Positions 21,841-32,807 are shown, counted from the first letter of the stretch. The stretch is 64,000 nt of DNA from Psococerastis gibbosa (GCA_963971405.1 OZ020490.1:15587464-15651463), one strand, 5' to 3'. Numbers and translations: made by a program. Notes: generated from the sequence alone by a model not told the origin.

Positions 21841-22017
21841 AGCTTCTTCTTCAAGTTACAGCTCTGGTTGGTAGCAACATGTGGCTTCCATGCCTCCACT
21901 CCCCTCGATCCTGGCACGCCCTCTTCAGCTCCTCGTGTCTCTTGGCCCCTACATCCTCCATAACTTGCTGCAGATAGTCGTTTTTTGGGTGCCCAGGTCG
22001 GTTGACGCCTTCTATTG
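21841..22017 (-). pseudogene. LINE 3'-terminal ORF fragment
   Basis: The minus strand encodes EGVNRPGHPKNDYLQQVMED, then GAKRHEELKRACQDRGEWR, then a stop and GAAGAA tail. This is the C-terminal pattern (GRP..DYLQQV...L...A.DR..WR) of RTE-like LINEs. Upstream domains are absent. Confidence 0.6.
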
Positions 22018-22230
22018 TTCCCCTATATGATGCAGCAGGTCAGCAAAGCTACACAACTATCCAACCGAACAAGTCTGTGAAGGAAGGAGCCTCCCCGAAG
22101 ATTGCGCTTATGAGCGATCGGGCGTCCCTGGTAACGGCGGGAATTACCCCGTCGGCCAATCCTTCCACCACCGGGTCAAGCGACAACAACGTGTCCAAGG
22201 CTCGGACACGTTAAGTAAGTAAGTAGTCTG
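22018..22230 (+). repeat. Retroposon 3' end with (TAAG)n tail
   Basis: A moderately GC-rich stretch ending CGGACACGTTAAGTAAGTAA, a tail typical of LINE 3' ends. The open frame at 22002-22214 is not a recognised domain. It lies tail-to-tail with the LINE end just upstream. Confidence 0.45.
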
Positions 22231-22511
22231 AGTTTACGTTATGCCATAAAGGCAATGCTTTATACATTATATTGATATACATAAATCAATTTATTAAACC
22301 TTTATAGTAAACTCGGAATTGGGCTCAATTGTACAAAAAAGTTGCCGACCACTGATACAGGATATATGGCCAATTCGCTTCCCGGGTTTCCGTTTCCGTT
22401 TCAGAGACCTCCTGTCTCGTCTCTTACCACCAGTTATTGAAAAGCCAGATGGCAGGATTAAAAGATATTTTTGGTGAACTCAAATACCCTATCTCTCCAA
22501 TATTTAATTCC
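22231..22511. other. No recognisable feature
   Basis: Nothing supportable was seen. Confidence 0.45.
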
Positions 22512-23110
22512 AGCCACCCTATCATGGCGATTTGGGATTAATATAATAACGGGGTTTATTCAATTGTTTTAAACAAATGAGTGAAAAATGCGCGGGAAAT
22601 TCAAATTGATAAATTAATTTTTTCTCCCTTAGATGTTTAGATGTAGACACATTGATATAAATTCTGATTATATTTCAAAATTCTACCTTTACATTTGAAC
22701 GTTTATTAAGCTGGCCATTCACGAGGGCTCCAAACGGACTCACGCCAAGCCAAATGACGCGTCCTGTTCCATTTGGCGTTGGAGGGGTCATCACGACTAC
22801 GCTGAACCACTCGCTTCAAATCTTTCAAATTGTACAGTGTGACGATATGGAAGAGGTACTTTTACACTGTACAATTTGAATGATTTGGAGCGAGTGGTTC
22901 AGCGTAGTCGTGATGACCCCTCTAAATGGCGCTAACGCCAAATGGAACAGGACCACGCCATTTGGCTTGGCGCGAGTCTGTTTGGAGCCCTCGTGAATGG
23001 CCAGCTTTAGTGTTTCCTTCAATTATAAAACAATGCAACCATTCATGAGGTATTAAAAAATAAACCCCAGTATTATGTTAATCCCAAATCGCCATAATTG
23101 GGCTGCAGGA
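22512..23110. mobile_element. Family G foldback element carrying a nested MITE
   Basis: The left end (CAGCCACCCTATCATGGCGA, TTTGGGATTAATATAATAAC, GGGGTTTATT) pairs with the right end (AATAAACCCCAGTATTATG, TTAATCCCAAATCGCCATAA, TTGGGCTGCAGG). The 22709-23006 MITE lies inside. Without it the element would be about 300 bp. The same ends occur at 2776-2865, 28700-28800, 30280-30415 and 57496-57670. Confidence 0.7.
22709..23006. mobile_element. 298-bp foldback MITE with TTA target duplication
   Basis: TTA lies at 22706-22708 and 23007-23009. The arms of about 130 bp begin AGCTGGCCATTCACGAGGGC and end with the complement, pairing through TCATCACGACTACGCTGAAC and CACTCGCTTCAAAT. A 3-bp TTA target fits PIF/Harbinger-type transposition, but the terminal bases are not diagnostic. 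No coding sequence. Confidence 0.85.
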
Positions 23111-24990
23111 GGAACCAGGCTTGGAGTGTTTTTTCCTTCGTGTTGAGTCTCCATAATTGGACCCCATTGGTGTGTTGGTGTCCTCAATAGTGTATCGAAA
23201 GAATTCCAATTTCTTTTGTTGTTTCTTTTGAGTTTAAACGGCGGCAAATGCTTAGGTAGCATATGGGCCAGTGAGGCAAAGGTCCCTGGGTTACCGTTGT
23301 TGCAGAGTGTCATGTACAGTGCGCTCATGTTGAATTTTTCCACGTTGTGCATTAATATGCGTTGTGTGGAGCATAGAGTTTAGTGTCGTGAGAACTTATT
23401 CACGGTCGCTATTGTCGTAGATTTTTTTTCAGTTTTCTTTTCAATGACCCTAGGCTATGTGGATTTCTGTGCCAAAATCAGTTTCTCGGTCGAATAGATT
23501 ACTGGTTTAATTTGACAAACTGTGCCAAAGTAGATTAATTTTTTCCCTGCCGGAAATTTGCATTTGCGCTAGACAATGGAATTAGAAGAAGTGACTCGGT
23601 TTTGGTGCAGTGCTCAGCTTACCACCCCGGCGAGGTGGAGATTCGGTTTTCAATCCCGTTTCCGTTCAATATATTATTTTCTCCAATTCACAGCTGTCCG
23701 CCATGTCATGGGATTAGTGGGGCATGAATGAGCTCGATAGTTGTACTAGTATATCGATACCCTAATTAGCGAACTGCGAACTCAAAAAAAAAAAAAAAAT
23801 CGAAAATGAGTTGATCTATCCTCGCGTTCGGGAAAATAAAATCCTTTACCGACTGGCAAAACTCTTAAATCCCGAAAAAAATGAAAGCCTCTGCCTTTGA
23901 AGTATAAACTCCAAGGTGCCTCAACTCCAGCAGTAAACAATCAAAATGTTATCACAATTTTTATGACACCTTGACATATATTGTACTTAACTGAAATCAT
24001 TATCATGAATGGAAAATTGCTGGGATTAATTTCTACCTTGCGTAAGTTTCCAAGTTATTTGTTTCTCCTGCAAATTCATCATTTTGGAGTTAAGCGGTTT
24101 GCTTATTAGGGCATCGATATGTACATCCTAACATTGAATTCATACGCCCTACGCCGCATCAGCCTACAGTTTTTACAAACCTGATTTGTCTCTATTTCGA
24201 TTTTCAGCCCAGTTATTTAGCCCATAAATTGTGTATAATGCCCCTGAGCCTTGTGTTTTGGGGTAGCAAAGTTTGGGCCAATAAAAAGTTACTAATAGCC
24301 TGTCACGTAGCTCAGATGAATGGGCTGTTCGTGCGCTCCCGCTCCGGCTCAGGCGGGAACACATATTATTTTCATGCCTAACTGCATGGGGTAATACACA
24401 TGAGCTTCACTGCAACATACAAACTTTTCGGGGCTATACATCGCCCCTTGATTTGCTAACAGTTCCAACCGCAAAATTCTAACTTTTCAAGAGAGCGTTC
24501 CAAAGTTTTTCCCGGTGGTTTTAATTTAGCCTATGTCTCTCCACTTTAACCAAGAAATTTTCAATTTTTTTACAGGCTTGCAGATACGACTATTGGACGT
24601 TATAAAAGAGGGAGGGGAGGAATGAAATTTTTTGATGCAATAAAAAAAATTATTTTTTGTCGTTAAAACAGTTGGCAAATCAAGGAGCGTTTTTAAACAA
24701 TGTTTTTAAACAAAGAAGAATCCAAAACTACTGCTTCCCTACACTAACTTTAAAATTGGAGTAAACTCTCTAAACCCCAGTATCTAAGCTTTTCATTGTA
24801 TGAGAAGCCAATTAAAACTTATTTGGTAAACTTAAACGAAACGCCCATGGCACACCGCGTACTAGTCTATTAACAGTTAATTACCGGGTGCTGTAAAGAG
24901 ACGTTTTAAATAATAGCGGGCTTCTTTGACAAATTAATTTGTTAACGTTTATATGGGTTTAATTAACGCTAGTTAACCTTGCACAACGAA
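23111..24990. other. No recognisable feature
   Basis: About 1.9 kb with no gene or repeat I can name. Weakly tRNA-like pieces near 23600-23655 and 24300-24360 lack a usable box B. The short minus frames at 23053-23352 and 24173-24364 have no family features. Confidence 0.4.
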
Positions 24991-24994
24991 CTTA

Positions 24995-25156
24995 GGGGGG
25001 TATTCCATATACGTACAACGTCAACGAAAAATTGAAAAATGACGTTTTAGCAGACATTAAAGACATACTAAAAATTCTGCTACCACGTCAATTTACGTCA
25101 TTTTGACGTCATTTTTCAATTTTTCGTTGACGTTGTACGTATGTGGAATGGGCACC
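24995..25156. mobile_element. Foldback MITE with TTA target duplication
   Basis: TTA flanks both ends (24992-24994, 25157-25159). The arms are GGGGGGTATTCCATATACGT at the left and the complement of GTGGAATGGGCACC at the right, and pair over about 60 bp including AACGTCAACGAAAAATTGAA. The inner TAGCAGACATTAAAGACAT matches the MITE at 10883-11031, so they are one family. Confidence 0.85.
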
Positions 25157-25159
25157 TTA

Positions 25160-25595
25160 ACTAAATTAATATGAAGTTTAATGTAAATGTATTAGGGTTA
25201 CAAACCCAACCCCCTCATCTGTTCAAACAATATTATTATTAATGAAAGGCTTTTTATGGCTTTACAAGGGAATTGTAATGTAGTGACTTCCCGTTGTGTT
25301 CTGCATCCTTGTGCCGTTGACTCTTCATTGAATTCCTCCGCATTCAAATAATTAACCAATCTATAGTATATCCTAACAATACGTACTTCTGAAAAACCGG
25401 TATGTTTGCTAACTGTTAATATAAGAGTCTCTGAATGTTTGTAGTGTTGCTAGTGCCTAATGCTAAATATGAGTAAATACATATTTTTGTCATAAGTAGT
25501 GTAGGGACATTCCCACCACACGGTGCCATGGGTCATGACTTCACATCCAGTCAAGCTGCCAAGCAAAAGAACCACCTGTGAAATGAAAAACTTGT
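25160..25595. other. No recognisable feature
   Basis: AT-rich, with no match. Confidence 0.45.
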
Positions 25596-25599
25596 CGGG

Positions 25600-25642
25600 T
25601 CCTATGGTCCAGGGGTTAAGACGGCGCCCCGGTAGGCACTTA
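25600..25642 (+). repeat. SINE T2 head fragment
   Basis: TATGGTCCAGGGGTTAAGAC followed by GGCGCCCCGGTAGGC matches the tRNA-like start of SINE T2. The box B half is missing; LINE sequence follows directly. Confidence 0.55.
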
Positions 25643-25975
25643 CTTCTCTTCGCTTATCCAGGGAGATTTCATGGGTTGTCGTAAATCGAGCAGCTTGGAC
25701 GGCTTTGTCGTTTGCTTCATGCAGGTCGTCAATTGTGCAGAGACCAGATGGCAGTAGTGGGCAGACCAGTAGGTGGGCGGTATCTTGAACGGGCTGAACA
25801 GCCCCGCAGTCAGCCAGTCACACCGGACATCCTCAGCGGCTGGCAATCCCCACTTGACAGCGGTGGTCTTCGAGAGTGTGGTTCCGGTCCGGAGGCGGTT
25901 CAAAGTACGCCAGATGGGGAAAGGGAGGCCAGAACGTGCCATCAGTTTCTCATCGGGAGGGGGCACTAGATCATC
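25643..25975 (-). pseudogene. LINE ORF2 C-terminal domain, frameshifted
   Basis: The minus strand reads GLPFPIWRTLNRLRTGTTLS and AVKWGLPAAEDVRC, then after a one-frame shift QDTAHLLVCPLLPSGLCTID and DDLHEANDKAVQAARF. This is the conserved LNR.RTG...K WGL ... C.CG...HLL..CP ending of Jockey/I-type LINE ORF2. The stretch is clearly GC-richer than its neighbours. No reverse transcriptase core remains. Confidence 0.75.
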
Positions 25976-26365
25976 CCGCCAAGTTTAGTTTTCTTCCATA
26001 TCCTCTCATTTCGGTCCACCAGTGGACACAGCTACTGACCACAAGAACTTCCATCTTCACTCGATAAAACTCGATAAAAGCATTGTAACCATCTAATCCG
26101 TTCATTTTGTGGAAAATTGATAATGATTAATCCACTCGCTAATCCGTGTACTCCATCTCACGAATCTCATCCCTTTATTATGAGAAGCTGTTCCATCTAC
26201 AACAAAGCCGCGGTAGGCCTAAATGTAAGCAAGAGTTGAAAGACTTAGTTGACTAAGAAGCTTTCACTTTGACTTCAAACCACAGTAAGTTTGTCAGTGA
26301 CGGGAGCTTTTGTTAACGAGGAGTTAGTTGATTGATAGATTTAGTGCTAATAAAGCGGGGCATCA
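25976..26365. other. No recognisable feature
   Basis: Nothing supportable was seen. CCAGTGGACACAGCT near 26021 resembles a hAT terminus, but no partner end was found. Confidence 0.4.
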
Positions 26366-26366
26366 C

Positions 26367-26500
26367 TCTTCAGATCGCGGGGCTTGCCTCTTCAGATCGT
26401 GGGGCGTCCCTCTTCAGATCGCGGAGCATGGGTCTTCAGATCACGAGACATCTCTCACCAGATCGCGAGACATCCCTCTTCAGATTGCGGGGCTGGACGT
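26367..26500 (+). repeat. Minisatellite, ~22-bp units
   Basis: Six imperfect units of CTTCAGATCGCGGGGC plus a six-base variable stretch, with drift to TCACGAGACAT. Overlapping frames read RSRDIPLQIAG-like repeats, which are translations of the unit. Confidence 0.85.
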
Positions 26501-26654
26501 TTCGCGTCTCACAAGTCCTAATATTTAGCGGGGTAGAGTTTTTGATTTTGATAAACTTTTAGTCATGGACAAGGAATATACTTTGAGTGCCTTATGGGCG
26601 AGATAGACCTAGGATTTCCGATGCAGGGTCGGAGCCGCTGTAAGAATAGAAGCA

Positions 26655-26845
26655 ATATCATTTTTTTTTTTAAATTTATTATTATAAAAGATTATTCGCA
26701 TGCAAACGATTCAATGAATGTATCCGAAAATCCGAAAAACCTCTTCAGCCGCCTCTGTAGGTAATACCTGTGTTGAGTTACGACAGGTCATCGATGGCAT
26801 GATGTGTAGAGACTCGCAAATGTACAAACAAGCTACCACTATGCC
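26655..26845 (-). repeat. SINE-like family H
   Basis: The minus strand carries TGTAGAGACTCGC-type sequence reversed, with GACCTCTTCAGTCGCC-like blocks (AACCTCTTCAGCCGCCTCTG here) and CAAACGATTCAATGAATGTA. It is more diverged than the 33.6-kb copy. Confidence 0.6.
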
Positions 26846-27170
26846 ATAAAAGGTCCTTATATCTTATTTGTCATTATATCTGACGATATATTTGACTGTG
26901 TGGATATTCTGACTAATATCGACTTAAAAATAATAACAACTATAATAATAATAACGAGAAAAGGTAAAGTTCGGGACCGAGCAATTAGGAAGACCAAACT
27001 GTCAGGTCAACTATTTTTTTTTTCGGTTCGGTCACACCGTTTTTTTTCGGTCCTGCTGATCAACTCTCTCATGGATTCCAAAAAAAGAGAGCCACCCTCA
27101 ACCTAGTGTAATAAAGTCCACATTAACCAAGCAATCCGCGCCAAGCAAAATCAGTTTTCCAATTATATCT
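26846..27170. other. No recognisable feature
   Basis: T tracts near 27016 and 27041; nothing else. Confidence 0.45.
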
Positions 27171-27176
27171 CGTTTA

Positions 27177-27462
27177 GGTGAAGAACCAGTAGAATTTGAG
27201 CTAATGGGCCGTGGTCGATATGAAAGTGAGTTTCCAAACATTTCGTCAACAGCTGCGGGCGTCATCTTCCGTGGCGCGTAGACTTGAACGGTTGTGCCTC
27301 GGCGGCTCCGTAGCAGCTCCGTAGCTCGAGCCGCCGAGGTACAAACTTCAAAGTCTACGCAGAGTCACTGAAGGTGTCGACCGCAGCTGTTGACGAAACG
27401 TTTGTAAGATCACTTTCATATCGACCATGTCCCATAATCCCGGATTCTATTGGTTCTTCACC
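27177..27462. mobile_element. Foldback element with ~125-bp arms
   Basis: The left arm (GGTGAAGAACCAGTAGAA, GGGCCGTGGTCGATATGAAA, CATTTCGTCAACAGCTGCGG) pairs with the right arm (CCGCAGCTGTTGACGAAACG, TTTCATATCGACCATGTCCC, TTCTATTGGTTCTTCACC). The loop is GC-rich (CTCGGCGGCTCCGTAG). Related copies are at 15408, 31040-31530, 56716-57223. The right side continues into a family-specific extension, CTGACTCCGGCCGTG. There is no convincing ORF. Confidence 0.8.
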
Positions 27463-27469
27463 TGACTCC

Positions 27470-28510
27470 GGCCGTGCAACCTTTGCAGTTACATTTTATA
27501 TCTGGTTTAGCATACTATTAGTAACGCTCGGTACCTACTCGGTTAGTCTCCTACAAGCACTAGGTACCGGTCCAGTGCTTCAGCACGTTACGCATTCTTA
27601 CTAATTGAAATCACTTTCTTGCACCAAGTTATTTCTTCTCCAAGTAAATAAGTAAGTACTTTCATTGAGTGAAAGTCCTTCGATATGGTAACAGATCAAA
27701 AAAACAACTTTATTTTGGTATACAATCATTACCTGGCTATATTTGGAGTTTAATTGACGGTCTGGTGGTAAAAAGCCTGCCTGGCATATCAGGATTACAT
27801 CTGTGTAATTATGTCATTGGTTCCTAATGGCTTTTTTATATTTATAGCTTATTATTGATTAGGTCCTGTATAGATGATTGTAATGACTTAATTTAATTCG
27901 GCCCCCCGAAGAACGCGCCTGTCGAAAATTGTGTGGCTTTCTTATATTTAATTAAATTATTTTTATGTACTGGATCACGATAGGACGGCATTTGGAACAC
28001 AGATTAATTGCTGTTCATTGTTTCACATAGGCCTAGTAGACGTCGGAGGAACATATTTTCGAGGACTTTATTGGGCTCAAAACGACAAAACAGTTTAGTA
28101 TCGTCTGGTTAGTTTTAATACCGTATTTAAATCGTTTAAATATTTCCCGCTGTTGCTATGCCTACAGTCATTTAGAACTAACTATTGGTCTTTCCGTAAA
28201 TAGGCTACCCACTAAATTACGCACAGTCGTTGAAGTGCGTTGAGAAGGGTTCTGTCCGCAAAACCTAGCAAACCTTTTTCTTTTAGCTCTTGCTTTCCCA
28301 GCCCCAAGTACTTGACCTCTTTGGAATATTTATAAGGGAACTAACACATACGTTATCCCTTTTCTACGTTCCAGCATCTATTTCAGTAAAATGTACTCTT
28401 TTCATGTTTTTGTTTGCAATTTGTTCTAGTAAGATGTGCTCTGTATAAAATGTATACATAATTTATAATATCCTGCATATGAATGTTATGTTTTGTTTCT
28501 TGTCCCATAA
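27470..28510. other. No recognisable feature
   Basis: AT-rich sequence without a gene or family match. Confidence 0.45.
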
Positions 28511-28525
28511 CAATGGTGGATTCGC

Positions 28526-28573
28526 GGGGGGGGGGGGGTGGTCAGGGAGGAGTCATCATGACCCCCCCCCCCT
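28526..28573. repeat. Poly-G and poly-C tracts
   Basis: A G run at 28526-28538 and a C run at 28561-28572 face each other across about 22 bp. They resemble the arms of the poly-C bracketed hAT-like elements, but no TIR or duplication was found. Confidence 0.5.
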
Positions 28574-28669
28574 AAATGAGTAAATTCATATGATAGTCAA
28601 AAAAAATTGCCCCTACCATAGACTAAAGATTAAGGCAGATATTGCAAAACATTTTGTAAACAAAGCATG

Positions 28670-28810
28670 TGAGAGTCAATTTTCAAAATTAATTAATTTC
28701 GCCTTCCGCAGCAGCAGGCTGATCATGGCGATTATAATACCGCGGGGGTTATTATACGGTAATTATAACACCCTGGTATTAAAAATGCAAACAGGAAAAT
28801 TTTATAAAAA
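28670..28810. repeat. Family G foldback, one end
   Basis: CAGCAGCAGGCTGATCATGG, CGATTATAATACCGCGGGGG and CCTGGTATTAAAAATGCAAAC match the left end of 57496-57670. The TTTTGTAAACAAAGCATG stretch just before it also appears near 54165. Confidence 0.6.
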
Positions 28811-28915
28811 CAACAGTAAATCTTCCAGAAACCTCGCCTTTCACCCCTGCTTCTCATTAAAACAAAAAATAAAAATGTCCTGTCAAGTTCACGAAAGTTT
28901 ATAATAGCAATGCTC

Positions 28916-29005
28916 AGTAGCGTAACCAGGGCCGGCCCGTGGGTTCGCGAGGCCAGGAGCGAGATTCTGCGCGAGGCCCCCCCAGGACCCCCCCCCATTT
29001 TCCGC
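28916..29005. repeat. hAT-like terminus, partial
   Basis: CAGTAGCGTAACCAGGGCCG followed by C tracts looks like the end of a non-autonomous hAT element, a common invertebrate terminus. The other end was not located. Confidence 0.4.
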
Positions 29006-29750
29006 CCATGCAAAGACTAAAGAAAAATAAAAGCTTTCTCAATAATTTCTCGCCTGAAATAGGGTAGTATAAATTCAAAAAAACCGACAAAGTGCATTGA
29101 ACAGATATTGGGGATCCGCGGAACTACAGTAATCTATCTTTTTAGGGGCACAATGCGATACCTAAGGTTACAAAAAGGAGGTGAATCGGGTTATTCGGGT
29201 TGCATTTAGCCAGCAAATACTGCAATAAGGGCTACCTTTTGACATACAAATTACAGAATAGCCCTCGACATTGCACGTTTTCGAGAAGTCATAGCGGTCA
29301 TCGGGGACAAAAAGCAAAGGTTTTATTAACTTATTTTATTGGAATTTGAAAATTCAAATAAGTGGTTATATTGTAGATTTTATTGAATAAAGAGTTTATG
29401 AACCTGGTTTAGAACCGTCACCAAGCGCATAAAAATTCCTTATTACTATTAACTTGTCATAGACGTCTGCATTTTAATGCCAGAAACGTCTCCAAGTCAG
29501 ACCATGTTTTATTACGAGGTTTCAGTGCAGTTTGAAAGGCCATTGTAAAGTTTGAAAAATTATCCAGTGAACAATTGAAGTACACAAGTAATAAAATACG
29601 GCTGTGAACTCGACTTGGTATATTAAACTCAATCCCTTATAATATTTTACGGCCAGTATAAAAACATAGTAGCGAACTGTGAAAAGAATAAAGCTACAAT
29701 TTTAAGTAGGCTAGGATACTGTACAATACTACTGCAGTCTGTATACTTTA
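29006..29750. other. No recognisable feature
   Basis: Nothing supportable was seen. Confidence 0.45.
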
Positions 29751-29751
29751 A

Positions 29752-29832
29752 GGAAGAAAGAAAATAATCGTCTTTAATTCTCACATGGGTGAATTTTGGA
29801 CCTTTCGGCCCACTTTTACTCTACTTTAGGGC
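29752..29832. repeat. Family F repeat, single copy
   Basis: AGGAAGAAAGAAAATAATCG, TCACATGGGTGAATTTTGGA and CCTTTCGGCCCACTTTTAC match the unit of the 45.7-kb array. Confidence 0.6.
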
Positions 29833-29909
29833 AAAGGCTTGTCCGTGAGATAGTGCCTAATTTGAATATTAGTATATTATATATATTATTATAAAATATT
29901 GGCCAGTAG

Positions 29910-30103
29910 CATGGCCGCATGGTTCAAGGGGTCCGGACCCCCCCCCCCCCCCGAAATAATTTTTTAAAATGTAAACCTGTATTGTTTGAAGAATTGGATT
30001 ACAATTATTTCAGTTTGAACACTGGATTGAATGGACTATCATGAATAAATTAATTTTTTGGACCTCCCCCCCCCCCCGAAATAGAAACCAGGGCACGGCC
30101 TTG
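29910..30103. mobile_element. hAT-like MITE, poly-C bracketed, perfect 8-bp TSD
   Basis: GCCAGTAG occurs at 29902-29909 and 30104-30111. The left terminus CATGGCCGCATGG and the right terminus GGGCACGGCCTTG are imperfect inverted repeats. Inside, GGGGTCCGGACC leads into a C run (29937-29952), then an AT-rich core of about 110 bp, then a second C run (30066-30077). It is closely related to 46462-46641. Non-coding; an 8-bp duplication is the hAT hallmark. Confidence 0.8.
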
Positions 30104-30111
30104 GCCAGTAG

Positions 30112-31030
30112 GCAACAAATGCCAATCCAATCTGACAAGCCCGACTATAAGCTAAGGTGTACAAAATTTTCGCACTTCCCCACCAAAATAAAATCCTAGC
30201 CTGTGAGTGTGGGGCCCAAATTTATCCTTAGCCGAGGCCCACTAATTCTCTCGGCCTGCTATGTAGATTTTTTTTATCTCAACCAGGGATTAAAAATGTA
30301 AACAACATAATTTTAGAATGGAATGTGCTATTCAAAATGGTTTTGCTTACATTTTTCACCTCCCCCCCCCCCCTTAATAAGTTAATACTAATCACCATAG
30401 TAGGCTCGCTGTTGTATTGTACCTAATACAAAATAAGTCTTATACAGTTTTACGGCATCATGTGATACATTGCTTACCGCTTGGTACTCACTATAGCCAA
30501 TAAAACCGCTCAGTTTCCCAGAAGAAACGCAGTGAAATTCTCACATGGTTGCTAATGATCCCCCTACATATCTTCATACAAGTTTGCCCTCGTAATCCTG
30601 GGAACTGCACCGCATATGATTACATTAATCCAAGCTGTGCATTATTTTGCGACATCATTAACACTATAAAAGTTTTGATAAAATATAAGGTGACCTCATA
30701 ACGTCACGCAGATAAGCTCCTTATCAACTCATTCAATGTGTGTTATAGGCTGAAGCTCTAAATGGGAAAGAATAGAACTCTATATAGGAGAAACGGGACA
30801 ATCGCTAAGGATATGCTAGTAGTTTTTGTTTGAATGTCCGGTATCTCCTATGAAGTCTTCTTCGACCAGAGCACACCTGGAATATGCTTTAACTTTAGCG
30901 AATCTCCTCTTGGCTGGAAGGTGTGCTGAGATTAGTCAAAAGACATGCCAATTGGCCGACGTTCTGATTGGTTGAAGGTGACACCAAAATATAGTATCGG
31001 AAAATATTAAAAAGTATTTAAAATTTGTAA
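30112..31030. other. Degraded family G remnant at 30280-30415; otherwise unrecognised
   Basis: AACCAGGGATTAAAAATGTA through GCTTACATTTTTCACC and TAATACTAATCACCATAGTA resembles the centre and right end of family G, with a C run at 30360-30373. The rest shows nothing. Confidence 0.45.
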
Positions 31031-31034
31031 CGGT

Positions 31035-31530
31035 GAAGGCTTTCACAACCGGAGTCAGATAAAGAACCAGTAGAATCCGGGCTGATTGGCCGCGGCCGAT
31101 ATGAAAGTGAACTTCTAAACTTTTCTGCAACAGCTGCGGTTGACATCTTCAGTGGCGCTGCGTAGACTTCGATGGTTGTACCTCGGCGGCTCCGTAGAGT
31201 GTGACTGGATAGAAGAAGAAGAAGAAAATTTTTGGGCATGTAAAGCCCCACCTCGCCCACGAAATGGTGACAGTCAACCTTGCAGAGAGAATCGAGTTGC
31301 CTCGACCCCCCTACGCGAGCCAAGCTCAAGTTTCCACCTCCCGAAATGTTTAAATTGAAGGACCTCAAGAGGCTGGATAGGTGACTGTGCACTGAGATTT
31401 ATAGCCGGATGTTTTGTTGGGAGCGAGTGAATACTGGGCCCTGATTGGCTAGCTCTCAACACACTTTCAAGTTCACTTTCATACTGACACGGCCCTCAGC
31501 CCGGATTCAACTGGTTCTTCATTATTTAAA
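31035..31530. mobile_element. 57-kb-type foldback element, arms interrupted
   Basis: The left arm is 31035-31200: GGCTTTCACAACCGGAGTCA, CAGTAGAATCCGGGCTGATT, TCTGCAACAGCTGCGG. A short piece of the right arm lies at 31470-31530 (AAGTTCACTTTCATACTGAC, ATTCAACTGGTTCTTCATTA). Between them is about 270 bp beginning with a (GAA)n run at 31210-31226, which looks like inserted retroposon sequence. Confidence 0.65.
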
Positions 31531-31605
31531 ATTTGCTTCTTATAATTATTAATACACGAATTTATTATATAGACTAAAAATCGAAAATAAATAAATAGCC
31601 TAGGC

Positions 31606-31785
31606 CAGGGGTCGGCGAGAGGTGGTAGGCTAGCCTGGATGATTGGGTGCGGCTCTTCCCTATATTACCGGTTTTATGCACAAAAATTTAAACAATATAA
31701 AATATAAAATAATTTTTAAATCAATGTTGTTTAATTTTTTGGTTTGAAATGTGTGGCTCTTCTAACAGATCTAAACCTGGCCCTG
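31606..31785. mobile_element. hAT-like MITE (180 bp), 8-bp TSD with one mismatch
   Basis: The ends are CAGGGGTCGGCGAG and the decayed ACCTGGCCCTG. GCCTAGGC (31598-31605) and GCCTAGGG (31786-31793) flank them. Subterminal GTGCGGCTCTTCC and GTGTGGCTCTTCT are characteristic of widespread hAT non-autonomous elements. No ORF. Confidence 0.75.
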
Positions 31786-31793
31786 GCCTAGGG

Positions 31794-32091
31794 TAAACAA
31801 AAAATTCTAAAAAGAGTCTGAAGAAGTGCTGCAATTTTTGGGGGCGCAGCAAGTACCCAATTTCCCCTCACAATTTCCAATCATTTTCCCACGAGATAAG
31901 AAGCTTTGAAGCTCCAGATTTTGTTCTAGTCTTATTATTTTTCACTCTCCTAATCTGATTAAACCCAAAAGCATGCAATTTTTCCATCGAGGTACCACCA
32001 TTTATTTATTTTTTCATTTTATTCCAGATTTCTGAAAAGAATCCAGGCGTCAAAGATTCGGTAAGTTTACCATAAATACAGTATTTACATT
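31794..32091. other. No recognisable feature
   Basis: Nothing supportable was seen. Confidence 0.45.
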
Positions 32092-32099
32092 AATTAGAC

Positions 32100-32435
32100 C
32101 AGGGGTTCCCAAACCTTTTTGTCCGTGGACATTGACGTGGATTATTTTATGATTTTCCATTGACCACCGTAACTGCGACAGAAAAATCGTCAAATTCTAG
32201 GATGATTTGTGCCTACAATTGCATATTTATAAAATTATATAATATTTTTGATTAAATGTTTAGGACTGGAATGGGTCTGATTTTATAGTTCAGTGCCAAG
32301 ACTTACTATATTTTACTTCAAATTTCCAATATCTCAGCTGATTAATTTTCTTATTTCTTATTTTGGTGGACCACCTGATATGCTGTATGTCTGTGGACAA
32401 CCGGTGGTCCATGGACCACAGTTTGAAAACCCCTG
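32100..32435. mobile_element. hAT-like non-autonomous element (336 bp), perfect 8-bp TSD
   Basis: AATTAGAC flanks both ends (32092-32099, 32436-32443). The termini CAGGGGTTCCCAAACC and GTTTGAAAACCCCTG are inverted. Subterminal GTCCGTGGAC and GGTCCATGGACCACA are typical of this hAT group. The element at 54731-54988 is the same family in the other orientation. Non-coding. Confidence 0.85.
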
Positions 32436-32443
32436 AATTAGAC

Positions 32444-32805
32444 CACTAACACGTGATATTGGAGGGTGTAAACGCCGCAGGCTTAATGAGCCTGCCGCAT
32501 GTGGCCGACCATTATACCGCAAGTCCGTAACCCTTCCATTTCATATACCCTCCACCTCCCTAATTGCTGACCATGCCCATTTCGGCTTAATTTTGCACAG
32601 ATGATGATGATGATGATGATGATGTGCCTTACGAATTTGAATAATTATAATACGAAGAACCGTATTATCACACATGAATCTACACCGTATAATGGGTTGG
32701 CAAAAATTCATGTACGTTAGCATGTGCAATTTAATTAAGCACTGAATTGCAATCAAAAGACCACCAAAATCGAGTACGGTAAATTTATAATAATATAGTA
32801 ACAAT
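32444..32805. other. Unrecognised, with (ATG)n microsatellite at 32598-32624
   Basis: Nine ATG/GAT units form a simple trinucleotide run; the polyhistidine in the minus frame is its translation. Nothing else is supported. Confidence 0.6.
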
Positions 32806-32807
32806 AA

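Noticed and set aside
23598..23655. tRNA-like segment
   Set aside because: The box B-like GGTTTTCAATCC is too far from consensus and no other copy was found.
26021..26040. CCAGTGGACACAGCT as a hAT end similar to 59626
   Set aside because: Only the first 12-15 bases match and no opposite end was located.
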